Source of the DNA: Aquila chrysaetos chrysaetos
Taxonomy: Eukaryota > Chordata > Aves > Accipitriformes > Accipitridae
Direction of reading: 5' to 3'
Assembly: GCF_900496995.4 (NCBI RefSeq)
Contig: NC_044027.1
Span: forward strand, 7,960,743 to 8,024,742
DNA: 64,000 bases
The number at the start of each line of letters is the position of its first letter. Positions within the stretch are counted from its first letter, which is position 1. The notes under the pieces were generated by a model. It ran no database searches, was not told the origin of the DNA, and worked only from the letters and a program-made list of their open reading frames with translations. This document shows, piece after piece, positions 46,801-58,800 of this stretch. A program made the translations under genes and the position numbers.

Positions 46801-49800
46801 AGCTCGCCCCGGTCCTTGGCTGCCCATGCCAGCGTGAAGCCGGGTCCTGGCAAGGAGCAAGGCAGAGGGGTCAGAGCGGCCCGCCAGCATCAGGGACACA
46901 GCATGGCCCCACAGCTGGCCCTGCCTGGCATGCAGCAATGTGGGACAGTGGCAGGGCACTGCCACATGCTGTCACAACACTGGGTGCCTGGCAGGTGGGC
47001 ATCTCCATCCCTGCCTGCACAGGCAGCGGGGGTCAGGCAGGACACAGCCTACCTGCTTGGTTGCTGAAGCGGGTCTCCATGGAGCTGGGCTCACTGCTGC
47101 TGAGTGCCTCCAGGCGCCGGCGCAGCGACTCCAGCTCCTCCTCCAGCCCCGGGTGCTGCGGGTCGAAGAGGCTGCTCTGTTCCACCACTTCACTGAGGTG
47201 CTCCAGGAGCTGTGTCACCCTGCAAGAGCCCAGCACCACCATGGCTTCAGGGACAGGGACAGAGGGATGGGGACACCTTTTATAGAGCTCTTGGGGGGAC
47301 AAACCCCTCGGGTGCACAGGGCAGCAGTGCTGCCTGCCATGGGGCACCGCAGCCCCAGGAGCTGCCCTTGCCTGCACACTGAATCCACTATGCCAGTGGT
47401 GCAGAGGAGAGCCCAAAAGCCTTGAGGCGTCCCTGGGGGCCACCGCCATCCTCCTCCCAGCACCAGGCACATGGGAGCCCACGGAGGAAACGGGCTGAGA
47501 TGTCCCCTGCACCCCAGGGACACAGCGCTCTGCACCCAAGCACTCTGGGGGACACAGGCTTGTGCCTTGTCCCCAGCAGGGCAGTGCCAGAGTGGGAAGG
47601 AGCAGGCTGCATGCAGAAGCGTGCAGGGCAGGAGGAGGAAGCGCATGGCGAGGGCACGACTCACGTGGAGTTGGAGTACTGCAGGAAGCCGAACTCGTCG
47701 CGCTGGCCGTCGGGGCACAGGGACTGCATGACGGGCAGGATCCCGGCTGAGGTGAGCGGGGCCGCCGTGTAGAAAGCTGGAGCCAGCGAGAGAGCGCAGA
47801 AGAGGCCGGGGAAGGTGCGGGCAGGGAGGGAGGAGAGGCAGGGGAGGCAGGAGGGAAGCAGGGGGCCACCGGAGAGACAGACACTCAGTTCAGAGAAGCA
47901 CACGCTGGACCTTGCAAGCCCCGTGGGAGGTTGGCGGCCAAGGGCAGAAGTCTGCAGCTATCCCACCATGGCTGTCCCCGGCTGGTGGCCCCTTGGGGCT
48001 GTGGGCAGCTCCTGCCACCCTGGCTCCTGCCCTCTTGCCGCTGCCCGCTCCCCCCTGGGTGACAGGTCCCTCCTGCCCCAGGATGATGCTGATTTTTGCC
48101 GCTTGCCCCAGGATGGCTGCCAACCTCCCCCGGCCTCTTGGCCCCTCTTGTTAGTAACCTCAGAGGCACCGCCGGATCTCCAGAGGAAGAAGAGGAGGAA
48201 GAATACGACAGGGAAAATAGAGTTGTCACCTGCAGCTCCCCAAGCCCCCAGCCTCCCCTCCGCCTGGCTGCCCCGAAGCGCGGCTGCTGGAGGTGGGTGG
48301 AAATGGAGACACGGTGCAGGGGAAATGGAAGAAATGAGGAGCAGCAAGGGGATGGCAAACCTTCCCTCCTCCACCGGCACTGAGCCATCCTCCCTGCCAG
48401 GGTCTTTCCATGTCCTTCTTGGGGGCAGGGCAAGCCCAGAAGGGCCCTGCCCAAAGGGGACCAGAGGTTGTCACTGGGCAACATAAGGCAGGGACCCTGC
48501 TCTCACTACCCCAGCCAGTGACCCCGTGGTTAGAGGCGGGTCAGTGCTGTTAGCACAGCCGCAATGGGCAGGGGCTGGTGAAGATAGGCTTCTGGCAGGG
48601 ACAAGGGACAGGCCGGGGCAGGGACGGGCATAGCATGGGATGGGCTAGCAGCCTGATGGAGTAGTGGGACAGATGGTGGTGGCCACACCAGGCTTTGGTG
48701 ACAAAGCCAGCGCATGGGTGGCATCTTGCTGGCCTCTAGGCTCCTAGTAGTGCCATGTCCCAGCTCGTCTCAGTTCCAAGGGGCCAGAACAGTGACCTGA
48801 CGCAGGGGTGGGAGCCATCTCCAGCCCCTTGGGGACCAGCCAGGGCAAGACAGGCAAGACTGGGTGACCACAGGCCACCACATGGGTGCCAGCACCCAGC
48901 AGGGCCTACCCCAGGAGGGAGGTGAGAAGAATCACAGAATCATTTAGGTTGGAAAAGACCTTTAAGATCATTGAGTCCAACCATTAAGAAGGGGTAGGAC
49001 AAGCCTCCACCTGGCCTTGAGAGCCCTCTGCAGCCCAAGGGACCAGGGACATTGCCACTGGCAGCCCCGGCACCTGGGGAACCCAGCACTGCTAACCCCA
49101 TGGGGACACCACCAACTCAGTGGGAAGAACACCACCAGGGGCTGGTCCTGGCTCGGCAGCCCCCAGGGAGGAGCAGGCAGGGGCCACGTTGTGCTGCCTA
49201 AGCTCATCTTCACCAGCCGCAGAGGAAGACAATGGGGTTACAGAGGTGTGGATTAGGCCAGAGTGAGCTGATCCAAACTGGGCTCTTTCTCCCCAAAATA
49301 TGTAGCTGGCACAGGCAGGGGAAGGGGGGAGGTGCCCACCCGCCCCACCAACTTACAGACTGGCGCATGCAGTAGAGGCATGGAGGGCAGGCGGGCAGGG
49401 GAGATGGTGGGAAAGAAAAAGAAAACGTGAGCAAACAGAAAGAAAAACCAAACTGAAAAACCACACAACACAGAGCACACGTCAGCGCCAGGGCAGGAAC
49501 CAGGGCAGTGTCCACCACCGCCCACAGCCAGACCCGTGCTCGCAGCTGGGCTCTCCCTCGCCGGCACGCGCTGAAACACAGGCTTAGACCATCATTACAC
49601 CAGGTCACCACTGGTGCCGGCTCCCAGCATCTGACCCTGGCCCCACCGCACCACCCGCGCAAGGGCACCCGCTCAGGCGGGCATCCCACGATCACCTCGA
49701 TGCCACATGGAGCCTTGGCAAGCCAACAGCTCTACTCCACTGCTCCTCCCAGCGGCACAGCCCATGGGGACAGGCACCCGTAGCTCCAGCTGCACATCTC

Positions 49801-52800
49801 CAGGATCCCCCAGCTCCAGTCCCATCCATTTGTCACCTTGCCAGGGCCCCAGAGCCCCCCCACAGCCAGGCACGGGGCTCCACGCAGTGCATTTCCCCCC
49901 CCCAGCATCACGAGGAGCTGGGGAGCCCTTCCCAGTGCTGCCTTGGCTGCTCCTTGAGCACTCGGGGGAGCCTGTGGCTGTCCCAGGACGATGGAGCTCC
50001 ATCTCCCCTTTCCCCCCACAGAATGTCCCTGCTGATGGCAGCCACAGGCTGGTTGGTGCTGCCACCCCCAGGGGAGCCCCCCCACTGCTGGGACTGACTC
50101 TGGCTCTCTGACCCCCCTGTGTCTGCCCCACCAGCCCCAGGCTGCAGCCCCTGCCCAGCACTATGTCCCCCAAAAGGCCCCTCTGGGTCACCGCCAGCTG
50201 CCGCAGCCCCCCCACCCCCAGGCTGTCCCCGGGGGGCTGGAGCAGCTCTCCAGAGCCTCGGGGTGGTCCCAAGTGCAGATGCCCCAGACACCACCCTACT
50301 GGCACTCACCTTCCTTCACAGGGATGGTTGGCTTCTTCTGCCGCAGCCCCAGGAGGATGAAGAAGAGCACCAGGGGGATGAAGATCTCAAAGGCCAGCAC
50401 CCACTGGGGATGAGACAAAGCAAAGGGATCGTGATGCCTGGGGACAGGACCCAGCTACCAAGGAGGAGTGTGGGCAGGATGGGGGTCCCTGGGGCACCAG
50501 TGCAGTGCAGCACCATGCCCATGCCTTTCAGGTGGCTGGTGGCACCATCACAGCTCAGCCAGAGGAAAACAGGTCCCTGGGCACCTGAGGATCTCCTGCT
50601 TGCCCCTGCCTGCACGTTGCCTGCTCCATCCTGCCTGGGGGCACCTTGGGACAGGAGAAGGTACCACAGAGGGGATGGATCCCTCCTCCAGCAACGCAAA
50701 CAGGGTGCTGGGGCTCAAGACCAGCCCCAAAGGGCCACCACAGCTGGGGATGTCCAGGGGAGATGACCCCAAGTCCTTAAGGCTGGCAAAGAGCTGCAGG
50801 CCTCCATCCTGGCAGTGCCCTCACAGCCTGTAGCTGCCCAGCATGATGTCCCCCTGCCATCCGTGCCACCACTGGGTCCCACCCACGGGGCTATGCAGGG
50901 GGCAGACCCTGACACCACTGGGGCAAGGTTCGGTTCAGCCAGGCCCTGGCACTAGCTCCAGGTGCAACTGGGGGACAGCATGGGGGGTCCTGGCACCCCC
51001 TCTGTGCCCTCCCAGAAGGCTACAGCTGCACGGGATTTCCACTGGTGGCATACAGCAAATCACAGCAAATCCCCCGGAATCCCTGACCCCAATCGCGCAG
51101 GCAGCCCAGCCTGGGCTCCATGCCCAGAGGCCCTGGGGATGGGCATCAGCACCTTCAGCCACCAACAGGAGCAGACACCCAGCATGCCCAGCACGCTGCC
51201 AGTGCAGCCGCTGCCTGTTTGCACCAGGCGTGCCCAGGCCATGTCACAGCCCCATTGCCCCTGCTGCCGAGTGGAGGGGAACTACTGTAGGTGGGGAAAC
51301 CGAGGCACAGGGTGAGGTGAGCCAACCTCAGTTCGCTTCAGGGCCAGATCAGACCCTGGGCCCTGCTGCCACCACGGGCAGGGGAAGCCACAGCTCCGCT
51401 GCCAGAAAGGTGCCCACTATAGTGCCAGCACCTCCCACGAGGCTCCCACACCAGCCCAATCACCGGCAGTGACCAGGTGCCAGAGGGGCTGGGAAGAGAA
51501 AGAGAGCTTTAATACAAAAGGGGCTGCCTGGTAGGATGCAGCCAGCAGCAGGTGAACAGGGTCAGACCCTCCTGTCTCCAACAGCATCACCTCCACACTG
51601 GCCTCACCCACGGGCTGCAAATGCTTTGCCAACAAGTCACTGCAGCCCAGCAAACGGCGGTGAGCAGAGGGACCCCCACACCCGGACCCCCGCTGGCACA
51701 TGGCTGCTGCACTCCTGCCAACTCCATGGTTGGCAGGGCTGTGGGATGGGCATGGCTGCACCCATGGGTGTCCCCCAGTGCTACCCCCCCCCCAAACCCA
51801 GAGCTGCTGATTTTGGGGGAGGCAAAGACTGGAGGAAAAAGGGCTGCAGGGGATGGGGACAGCAGATGCCCCAGGAGCAGTGCCAGGGCTGGGGGAATCC
51901 CCATCTTTCTGGCACCACCAGTCCCAGGCACAGTCCCTGGTGTCACTGTCCCTGTACAAGGGTGGTGGCAAGGAACACCCTGGCCCTCTCTGCCCACCCT
52001 GTGGCTCCTGCCCTGCCACTTGCTGCCTGCACCCGCCCCCCCGCCTGTTTACCAGGCACACAATCAGGCCTCTGTGCCCAGGCGCCTGTCTGACTGTCCC
52101 CCCACACCCACACCAGGCTGTACCAGCCTCCCTTAGGGACTGTTGGGTCCTTGGTGGCAACAGAAGGGACCTGCTTGTTGTTATTTTTTTAAAGCAGGTC
52201 ATTGACCTTTTGGTCATCTCCTTCCACAGAGACATCCCCTGTCCCTGACCCCTCCTGCACTGCCACATGTCACAGTGCTAGGGCAGGCTGTCCCCCCACC
52301 ACCAGCACCCACGTTCACATGGCAATGGGCAGACACAGCAGCAGAGCGGGGCTCACCAGCCCGTGCCTCTGGGACTGATCCTGCCCTTTGGCCTCCAGGG
52401 CTGCCCCTGCAGGGGCGTCCCAGGCATGGGGTGGGTCCAGGGCTGCCTCACACCCACAGTGGGGCAGAGGCACCAGCATGCAGCAGGGAGAAGGGGAAGG
52501 GAGGCTGTCCCAAGGGAGCCTTCGCCCCCCGGCATGGCACCCACCAGGGGCACCCAACACTGGCACAGCCTGGGTACTGTGGGGGACATTTTGGGATTGT
52601 GAGATAGCAAGAGGGGGAAAGGTCAGGATCCGGGCAGCTGGGAGGGAAATGCTGGGAGAAGGAGAAAGACAAGGAGAGGGGAAGGGCCAGTCCCTGCCAG
52701 CAGTTGGCCATGCCCTGCACCGACCAGTGTGGTCTGTCCTGTCCGCTCACCCACTCCCTTCCTCACTCCTTCCTTGGGAAGGGCTCTCACACATATGACT

Positions 52801-55800
52801 GGGGCGGGGGTGCAGGTGCAGCACTCAGGGTGGGATGCAGGTCCCAGGGGCCCTTGTGCCCAGGTGACAGTGGCTGGGCGGGGGGGGCAGGGGCAGCTCC
52901 TGGGCAGTGGCAGAGCTTGGCTGCCAGAGGGATCCACCCCATACACATGTGCATACATCCCCCGGCACATGTTCACCTCGACCTGCCAGAGAGGTGAGCA
53001 GGATGAGGCCATGGGTGCTGTTTGGATTTGCATGAGCGCTGGGTGTGTCTGCCTGCCATCCCTGCCACCACCACAGATGCTGGGGTACACGTGCGCCTGC
53101 TGGGAACCCACCTTCAGCCTCGCCACTGGCTGGGCGCAGGGGCAGTGGGATCCTGCCCGACTCCCCCAGCAAGGGAGGCAGAGGCTGGCGGGAGCTGCCA
53201 GCAGGGTGCTGGCCTCAGGCAGGCAGCTCCCTGGCAGGGTGATGCTCGGCTCCCCAGAGCACCGGGGTAGCGACTCGATGCCTGCACCTGCCCTCTGCAG
53301 CACCGGCGGATGGGAGCAAGGGGCTGTGAGGAAGAGGAGCAGGGTCAGGCGCCACACGGCCTGAGCACAAGGCAGCAGCGCCAGCTGGGGACACGCAGCT
53401 CCCACACTGCCAGGCCAAAAGCACCAACAAGCCCCATGGGATGCAGCGAGAGCAAGCAGTCCGGCCTGGTGCAGTGGTCCCATCGTGCCCACCCTCTGGC
53501 CAGCACCAGAGGCAGCTGGGAGACAAACGGAAGCCAGGGTTAGCATGGCCACAGGCGCTGGGCCATGGACTTTGGCAGGACAACTCCGCTGGCATCTCCT
53601 GGACACAGCAGCATGCATGCCCCGACGGCTGAGCTGGGCGCTCCCTGCGGGGGCAGCCACGCCAGGTGGAGGCAGCTCTCTACATCCATCGCCACCACCC
53701 AAAAGTCTGCTCCATCCCTCCTGCCTGCTCCCAGAAATGCCCTGAAGCCCACAGCCATCAACTTCAGCCAGCACAGCACAGGCACAGCCAGGGGCTGGGA
53801 GCCCCTGCCCAGAGACTCCCAAGCTGGCAACCCCAGTGATGCCCCTGCAGCCCAAACCTGCCGCATCAGCCCCCCTCTCCCCATGGCCTGGCACCTGTGA
53901 GGGGATTTACTGGCCCCGACACAGGTGAAGCAGCACCATGCACAGCCCAGGGCAAGCCGGGCCTCCAAAACCACTGTCCTGCACCCACCGGAGGGACAGG
54001 GCAGGATCTGCCTGAGCTCCTCCCTGGGGAGGAAGGAGAGCTGCTGCCCATGCCCTGCCAGCCTCTCCTGCAGGTCCCAACACTGCCCACATTGCCGGCA
54101 GCAGCAGGCAGCAGGTGCTGGCCTGCAGGAGCCCCAAGGGATGGGGCTCAGCTCCTGGAGAATCAACAGCCCAACTTTTCCAACAGTGTTTTAAGGCTGG
54201 TGGAAATATCTTTAACTTTTTGACGGCTCCAGACTCTAATTGTTCTTAAATACCCACTTACTTGCCCACAGCTGGGAAGCATAGGCAGGTGAAGCCCTCA
54301 CCCATGGGGACGGCCAAGCGTGGGCCCAGGGGCTGCTGACCCCTCACTGAGGCCTGCCTGCCATCACCCCGCCTCCAGTCACACTTTTGCTCAGAGCAAG
54401 TTGTGCCCATCAGCTCTTGACCCACTGCCACCTGCCCCCAGCAAGGGCACGTCCCCAACCCCTCTCACCCTGTCCTGTGGCCCTGGCATGGCAGCCTGGG
54501 GACATGTCTCAGGGAAGCTGGAGGAGGAGGAAATCGCCATTGGGGTTTGCCAACACCTCTCCTGAGCCTGGTCCCACTGTGCCAGAACCGGGAGCCCAGG
54601 GATAGCAGAGCATGGTTCTCCCCCGTGCCAGCCCCACAGTGCTGTGTCAGCTGGGCACCAGCATGCTGGGCCGAGGGGGACACACGACAGCAGCACCCTG
54701 TCCCAGGGCCACGCAGCAGCGCTCCCACACCGGCAACAGGACGTGACCACCCTCCCACTGGCCCCGCCAGCACAAAGTGCCCAGCCTGAGAGCAGGCAGG
54801 ATTGTGCTGGCGGCCGCCGTGTGGAGGAAGATGCTGGCTGCCCCACAGCCTCTCCCCGCTGGCAGGGAGTGAGGCAGAGCCCTACAGGCTGAGCGGCTCA
54901 TGGCTACCTGCCCTCTGGGCCACCAGTTGCTCTGCAACAAGTGCCCTCACAGCCATCCTGTGAGCAGGGATTCACAGGGACACTGCCTGGCACCGCTGCA
55001 CTGGCACCACCCTGCCAAGCCTGCATGTCCTCCCCGCCGCCTCCCCTATGCCAGCTGCAAACAGCGAGGGGGCAAAGAGCACCCTGAGCTGCGGCAGTGC
55101 CGGCCAATCAATTCCTGCTGCGGGATGCAGCACCAGCCCCCACCCAGCCCCGGCAGCAGGACCTGGCAGCACCTCCACAGGTGTGGGGTGCCTGTCCCCC
55201 AGGGATGCTGTGTCCCAGCACAGGTGCTGCTGCAGCAGGGCCCCGCCGGCAGGGCAAGCTCCCCCAGTACCCCATATATTTCAGCCTTTCTTATTTTGGA
55301 GGCATCGAGATCCCCCCAGCTCCACTCCCAGCAGCCAGGGAGGAAGGGGCAGACCTGTCAGGACAACTCCTTTCCATGGTGGGAGCTTCCCAGCTCTTGG
55401 CCAAGGAGCAGAAGGCACAAACTCTGCACAGGGTGCAGCAGCCACACCGCTGCCCGGCTCTCCCCCACCCCACATGCGTCCTCTCCCCACCCCAGGGCCC
55501 AGAGCCCCACTGACATGCTGTGACACTGAAGCAGCATCTGGAGCCTCAACTCCTTCTCACCATTCCTCTGAAACATCTGAACCACCAACACTTGCCCAGG
55601 GCCAGAAAAACCTGGCAGCCCACTTCCATCACTGGCACTTCAGAGACGGGAGCTCCAGCTGCGGTCACCTTCCTGCCCCAAACACATGGACACAGAGCCA
55701 CAGGGAAGGCAAACACCCTGAACTGTGCCTGTGGTAACTTTTGAGAAATCACCTGTTAATTTTACATCCAACGTAGGTTTAAACCAGCTACCAAAAGTCA

Positions 55801-58800
55801 TCAGGGAGCCCTTCCCTTAAGATACACACAGCTGAGCTCACCCCCCATCCCAGCAGAGCAAAGGTGACATAGACGATGGCACAGCCTGCACTGCCCAGGG
55901 CTGCCATCAGCACCCAGGGGACTGACTGCCCATCCTCAGGCACCCACAGCCCTGGCTTCCCTCCACAGAGAGCCGCTGATGCTGTTCTACTCAGATCCCC
56001 ACCGCCCCAGGGCTCCTGCCTGAATTTCTGCCCTGAGAAGAATAAAAATCACAGCCAAACCCCAGAGCAGTCCCCAGAACAGCTCAGGCGCACCAGGCAA
56101 AGTCCAACACTCCCACAGGCTGGGCATGAGACCTTACAGAGGCACCACGGGACAGTGCCCAGCCATCACCCTCACCAGGCTGCAGGTGAGCTCATCTGGT
56201 GACGGAAGCGGGTGACATGGGCCCTGTGGGTCAGGAGCACACCTCTCTTGAAGACCACCTGGTCACACAGCCTCCCTGTACCCACCACCGCTGCATCCTC
56301 AAGCAGACCAGCCAAGCCCTCACCAAGTGCCTGTGGACAAAGTCTGTGTCCAAACCACTGCTCCTCCCTGAACAGCCCCTGGTGCCAGGGATGACGGGGA
56401 CCCCCCCAGGGCCACCAGCATTCATGGGCAGCGCAAGGGACCGGCTCCAGCTCTCTTGAGTCCCAGCCCAGCACCCTCAGCCAAACGTGAGGCATCTGTT
56501 CCCCATCCCACCCCACGGCAGTGGGGCCACTGCTCTGCGTGTTGCCAGGAGGAAAGCGCACCATGGTGAGGCACTTACCCCAGGGCAGCACCCCACAGCA
56601 CAGGGCTGTGCCAACAGGCAGCTGCTGGCAGGGCAAGGGCAGGGCACACACCATGCTCCCTCTGTGAGGCTGGGAGAAGCCCAGCAACCCCCAGCTCCAA
56701 CCCCACCAGGGTGAAAGCCCAGCAGGGCAGGGGTCTCATGCTTACCTCCCTGCCTGCTCCAATCCCCCCAGCCTCTGCCTGCCGCAGCAGGATCAGCCCA
56801 GTAAGATACGGAGTTGGTTTCACTCGGTGAAACATCCAGCTCTGGATGGGGCCAGGGCAGACCTGTACTGGGGAACCCACCCATGGAGAGTAAGGCACAG
56901 GCTGGCGAGGGTGGGCTCTGGCACGGGGCCTGACTCTGCCCTGGGTGGCCAGTAACAGCACCTCTGTTCTCGGGCTGCTGGGATAGGGCAGCACTCCCCC
57001 AGGAGTGGGCAGGATGACGTCCCCTGCACACACAGGGAGCCCAAGGTGACTGTGGGACTTGGATGCAGCAGGAGCACGAGGAAGTAGGTGACATGCACAG
57101 GGCATGCACATCCTCAGGGCATGACTGCCCCAGGGGCTGCACCAAATCCATCCATGAGCACCCACGGCACCAGGGGCAACTCTTGCCCCAGCACACAGCT
57201 GGTCCTCCGCATGCCCCATCCATATGCGGCATCGCTGGGTGGGTGAGGAGGTGCTGGTCCTTCCCTTGCCACCCTGCCTGCAGCAAGCAGGGCACTCCAG
57301 TGACAGTCCCCACACTTGGGGGAGACTGGGCCTGGGCTCCTCATCCTCCTCCTTCCTCCTGCACTGCACCCCCTTGCTGCCCACAGGGCTGGGGAGTCAG
57401 GGAGAAGCAGGTCCCCAAAAGATGTGCACACCCCCAGTTTGTAACCCCACCAGCCACAGCAGTCATGTCCAGGTCAGTTGCCAAGGGCCAGTGGATGCCA
57501 GGGTGTAGCTGTGCCAGTCAGCTCACCCTTGCAGGCAGGGGTCCGTGGCACACTGGTGCCAGGCAGCCCCTTGCCGTGGCCAAGCAGCTCTACTCAGGGT
57601 AAGGAGCAGGGATGACTCAGCCAAAGAGCATCATCCCCCTCACCCATTTTGGGGGCACCAGGGCTGCCCATGCAGTGGGCACCTGCCTGCAACGCAGGCC
57701 TTAGCCCAGCCCTGCCCATGCCCTCCCCTGCCTGTCCCTGTCCCAGGTGGTCTCTGGTGCTCCAGCCACCGGGTCAGAGGAGGGCCTGATGCTCGCAGGC
57801 TGCTAGCAAGGGAAAGCAGGCAGGATCAGGCCTGCAGGATATTTGGGAGGGGGAAGAGGAGAGAGCACTGCCAGCTCGGGAGCAGCAGTTTGCTACCCTC
57901 CCCCACCCTCTAAAAATAACCAGCTCCCTCAGTGCCCAGTGCACCCATCCCCCTGCCTGCACCACTGCCCGGGGTCCCTCTGGGCCGGGGGACCCTCCTG
58001 CCCATCCAGCAGGACTTGGCAGGGAAGCCCTGCACAGGGGCAGCCAGGCAGGGGAGGCCGGGGCAGGGCTACGCCGGATTCGTGACCCCAGCAGGGAAGG
58101 TGCCATCCTGCCGCCTCCGCCACCCCCGGGAGGGGACCGGCCGCCCGGGAACCCCCCGTTCCTCAGCCTCATGCCCAGAAAGCAGGAGCAGCTCCTCTCC
58201 AGCCCACGGAGGAGAGGCAGCTCTGACCCACATATGATTTGGAAACCTATTTATAGCCTGCAGATACTGAGGGCTTGGGGAAAGCTCTCCCAGCCTGGAG
58301 AGGTGGCCCTGGGGACCAGGGACAGGGCTAGCAAGAGCCTGGGGCATTTGGGACAGAGAGCGGGCCGTGGCAGGGAGGGAGATGCTGCACAGGGCGGTGC
58401 ATTGGGTGGGAGACGGCGTCCAACCCACGGCCCTGGGCTCCTCCAGAAGTCACAGGGCCCGGACGGCTCCCACGGACACAGGGTGGGAGCGGGGCAGGAG
58501 AGACCCAACTGTTGCTGCCCCACGAGGGGAGCCGCCGGGCTGGGCCCAGGCCGGGGCTGGGGGGACGTGCCGGCAGCCGCGCACGGCGGGGCGCTCCCGG
58601 GCCGCTCCGTGGGCCCGTGCCCGGACGGCGCCCACGCTCCCTGGCCCCCCGCGAGCAGACATCGCTCGGCCCCAGGGTCCGGCCGGCGCGGGGAGAGGGC
58701 GGCGATGGGGAGGGCGGGGACCCAGGGGAGACCCCGACCCCGGGGGACGGGGCGGGGGGGCTGGCTCCACACCCCTCCTACGCCCCCGGCCTGCGGCTCC

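Larger units (their letters stand above)
47777..50309 (-). other. ABCA2 intron 2
   Basis: This 2.5-kb intron lies between the TM1 exon and the exon beginning [11 protein letters not shown]. It contains the CR1-like fragment (48930-48985) and a candidate 3-nt microexon (49357-49359). Open frames in it, up to about 200 codons, show no domain and are treated as noise. Confidence 0.85.

Noticed and set aside
49210-49695. 161-codon minus-strand open frame with hydrophobic stretch in ABCA2 intron 2
   Set aside because: The hydrophobic part is the polypyrimidine tract of the candidate microexon acceptor read as Phe/Ser/Leu. It is better explained as a splice signal than as protein.
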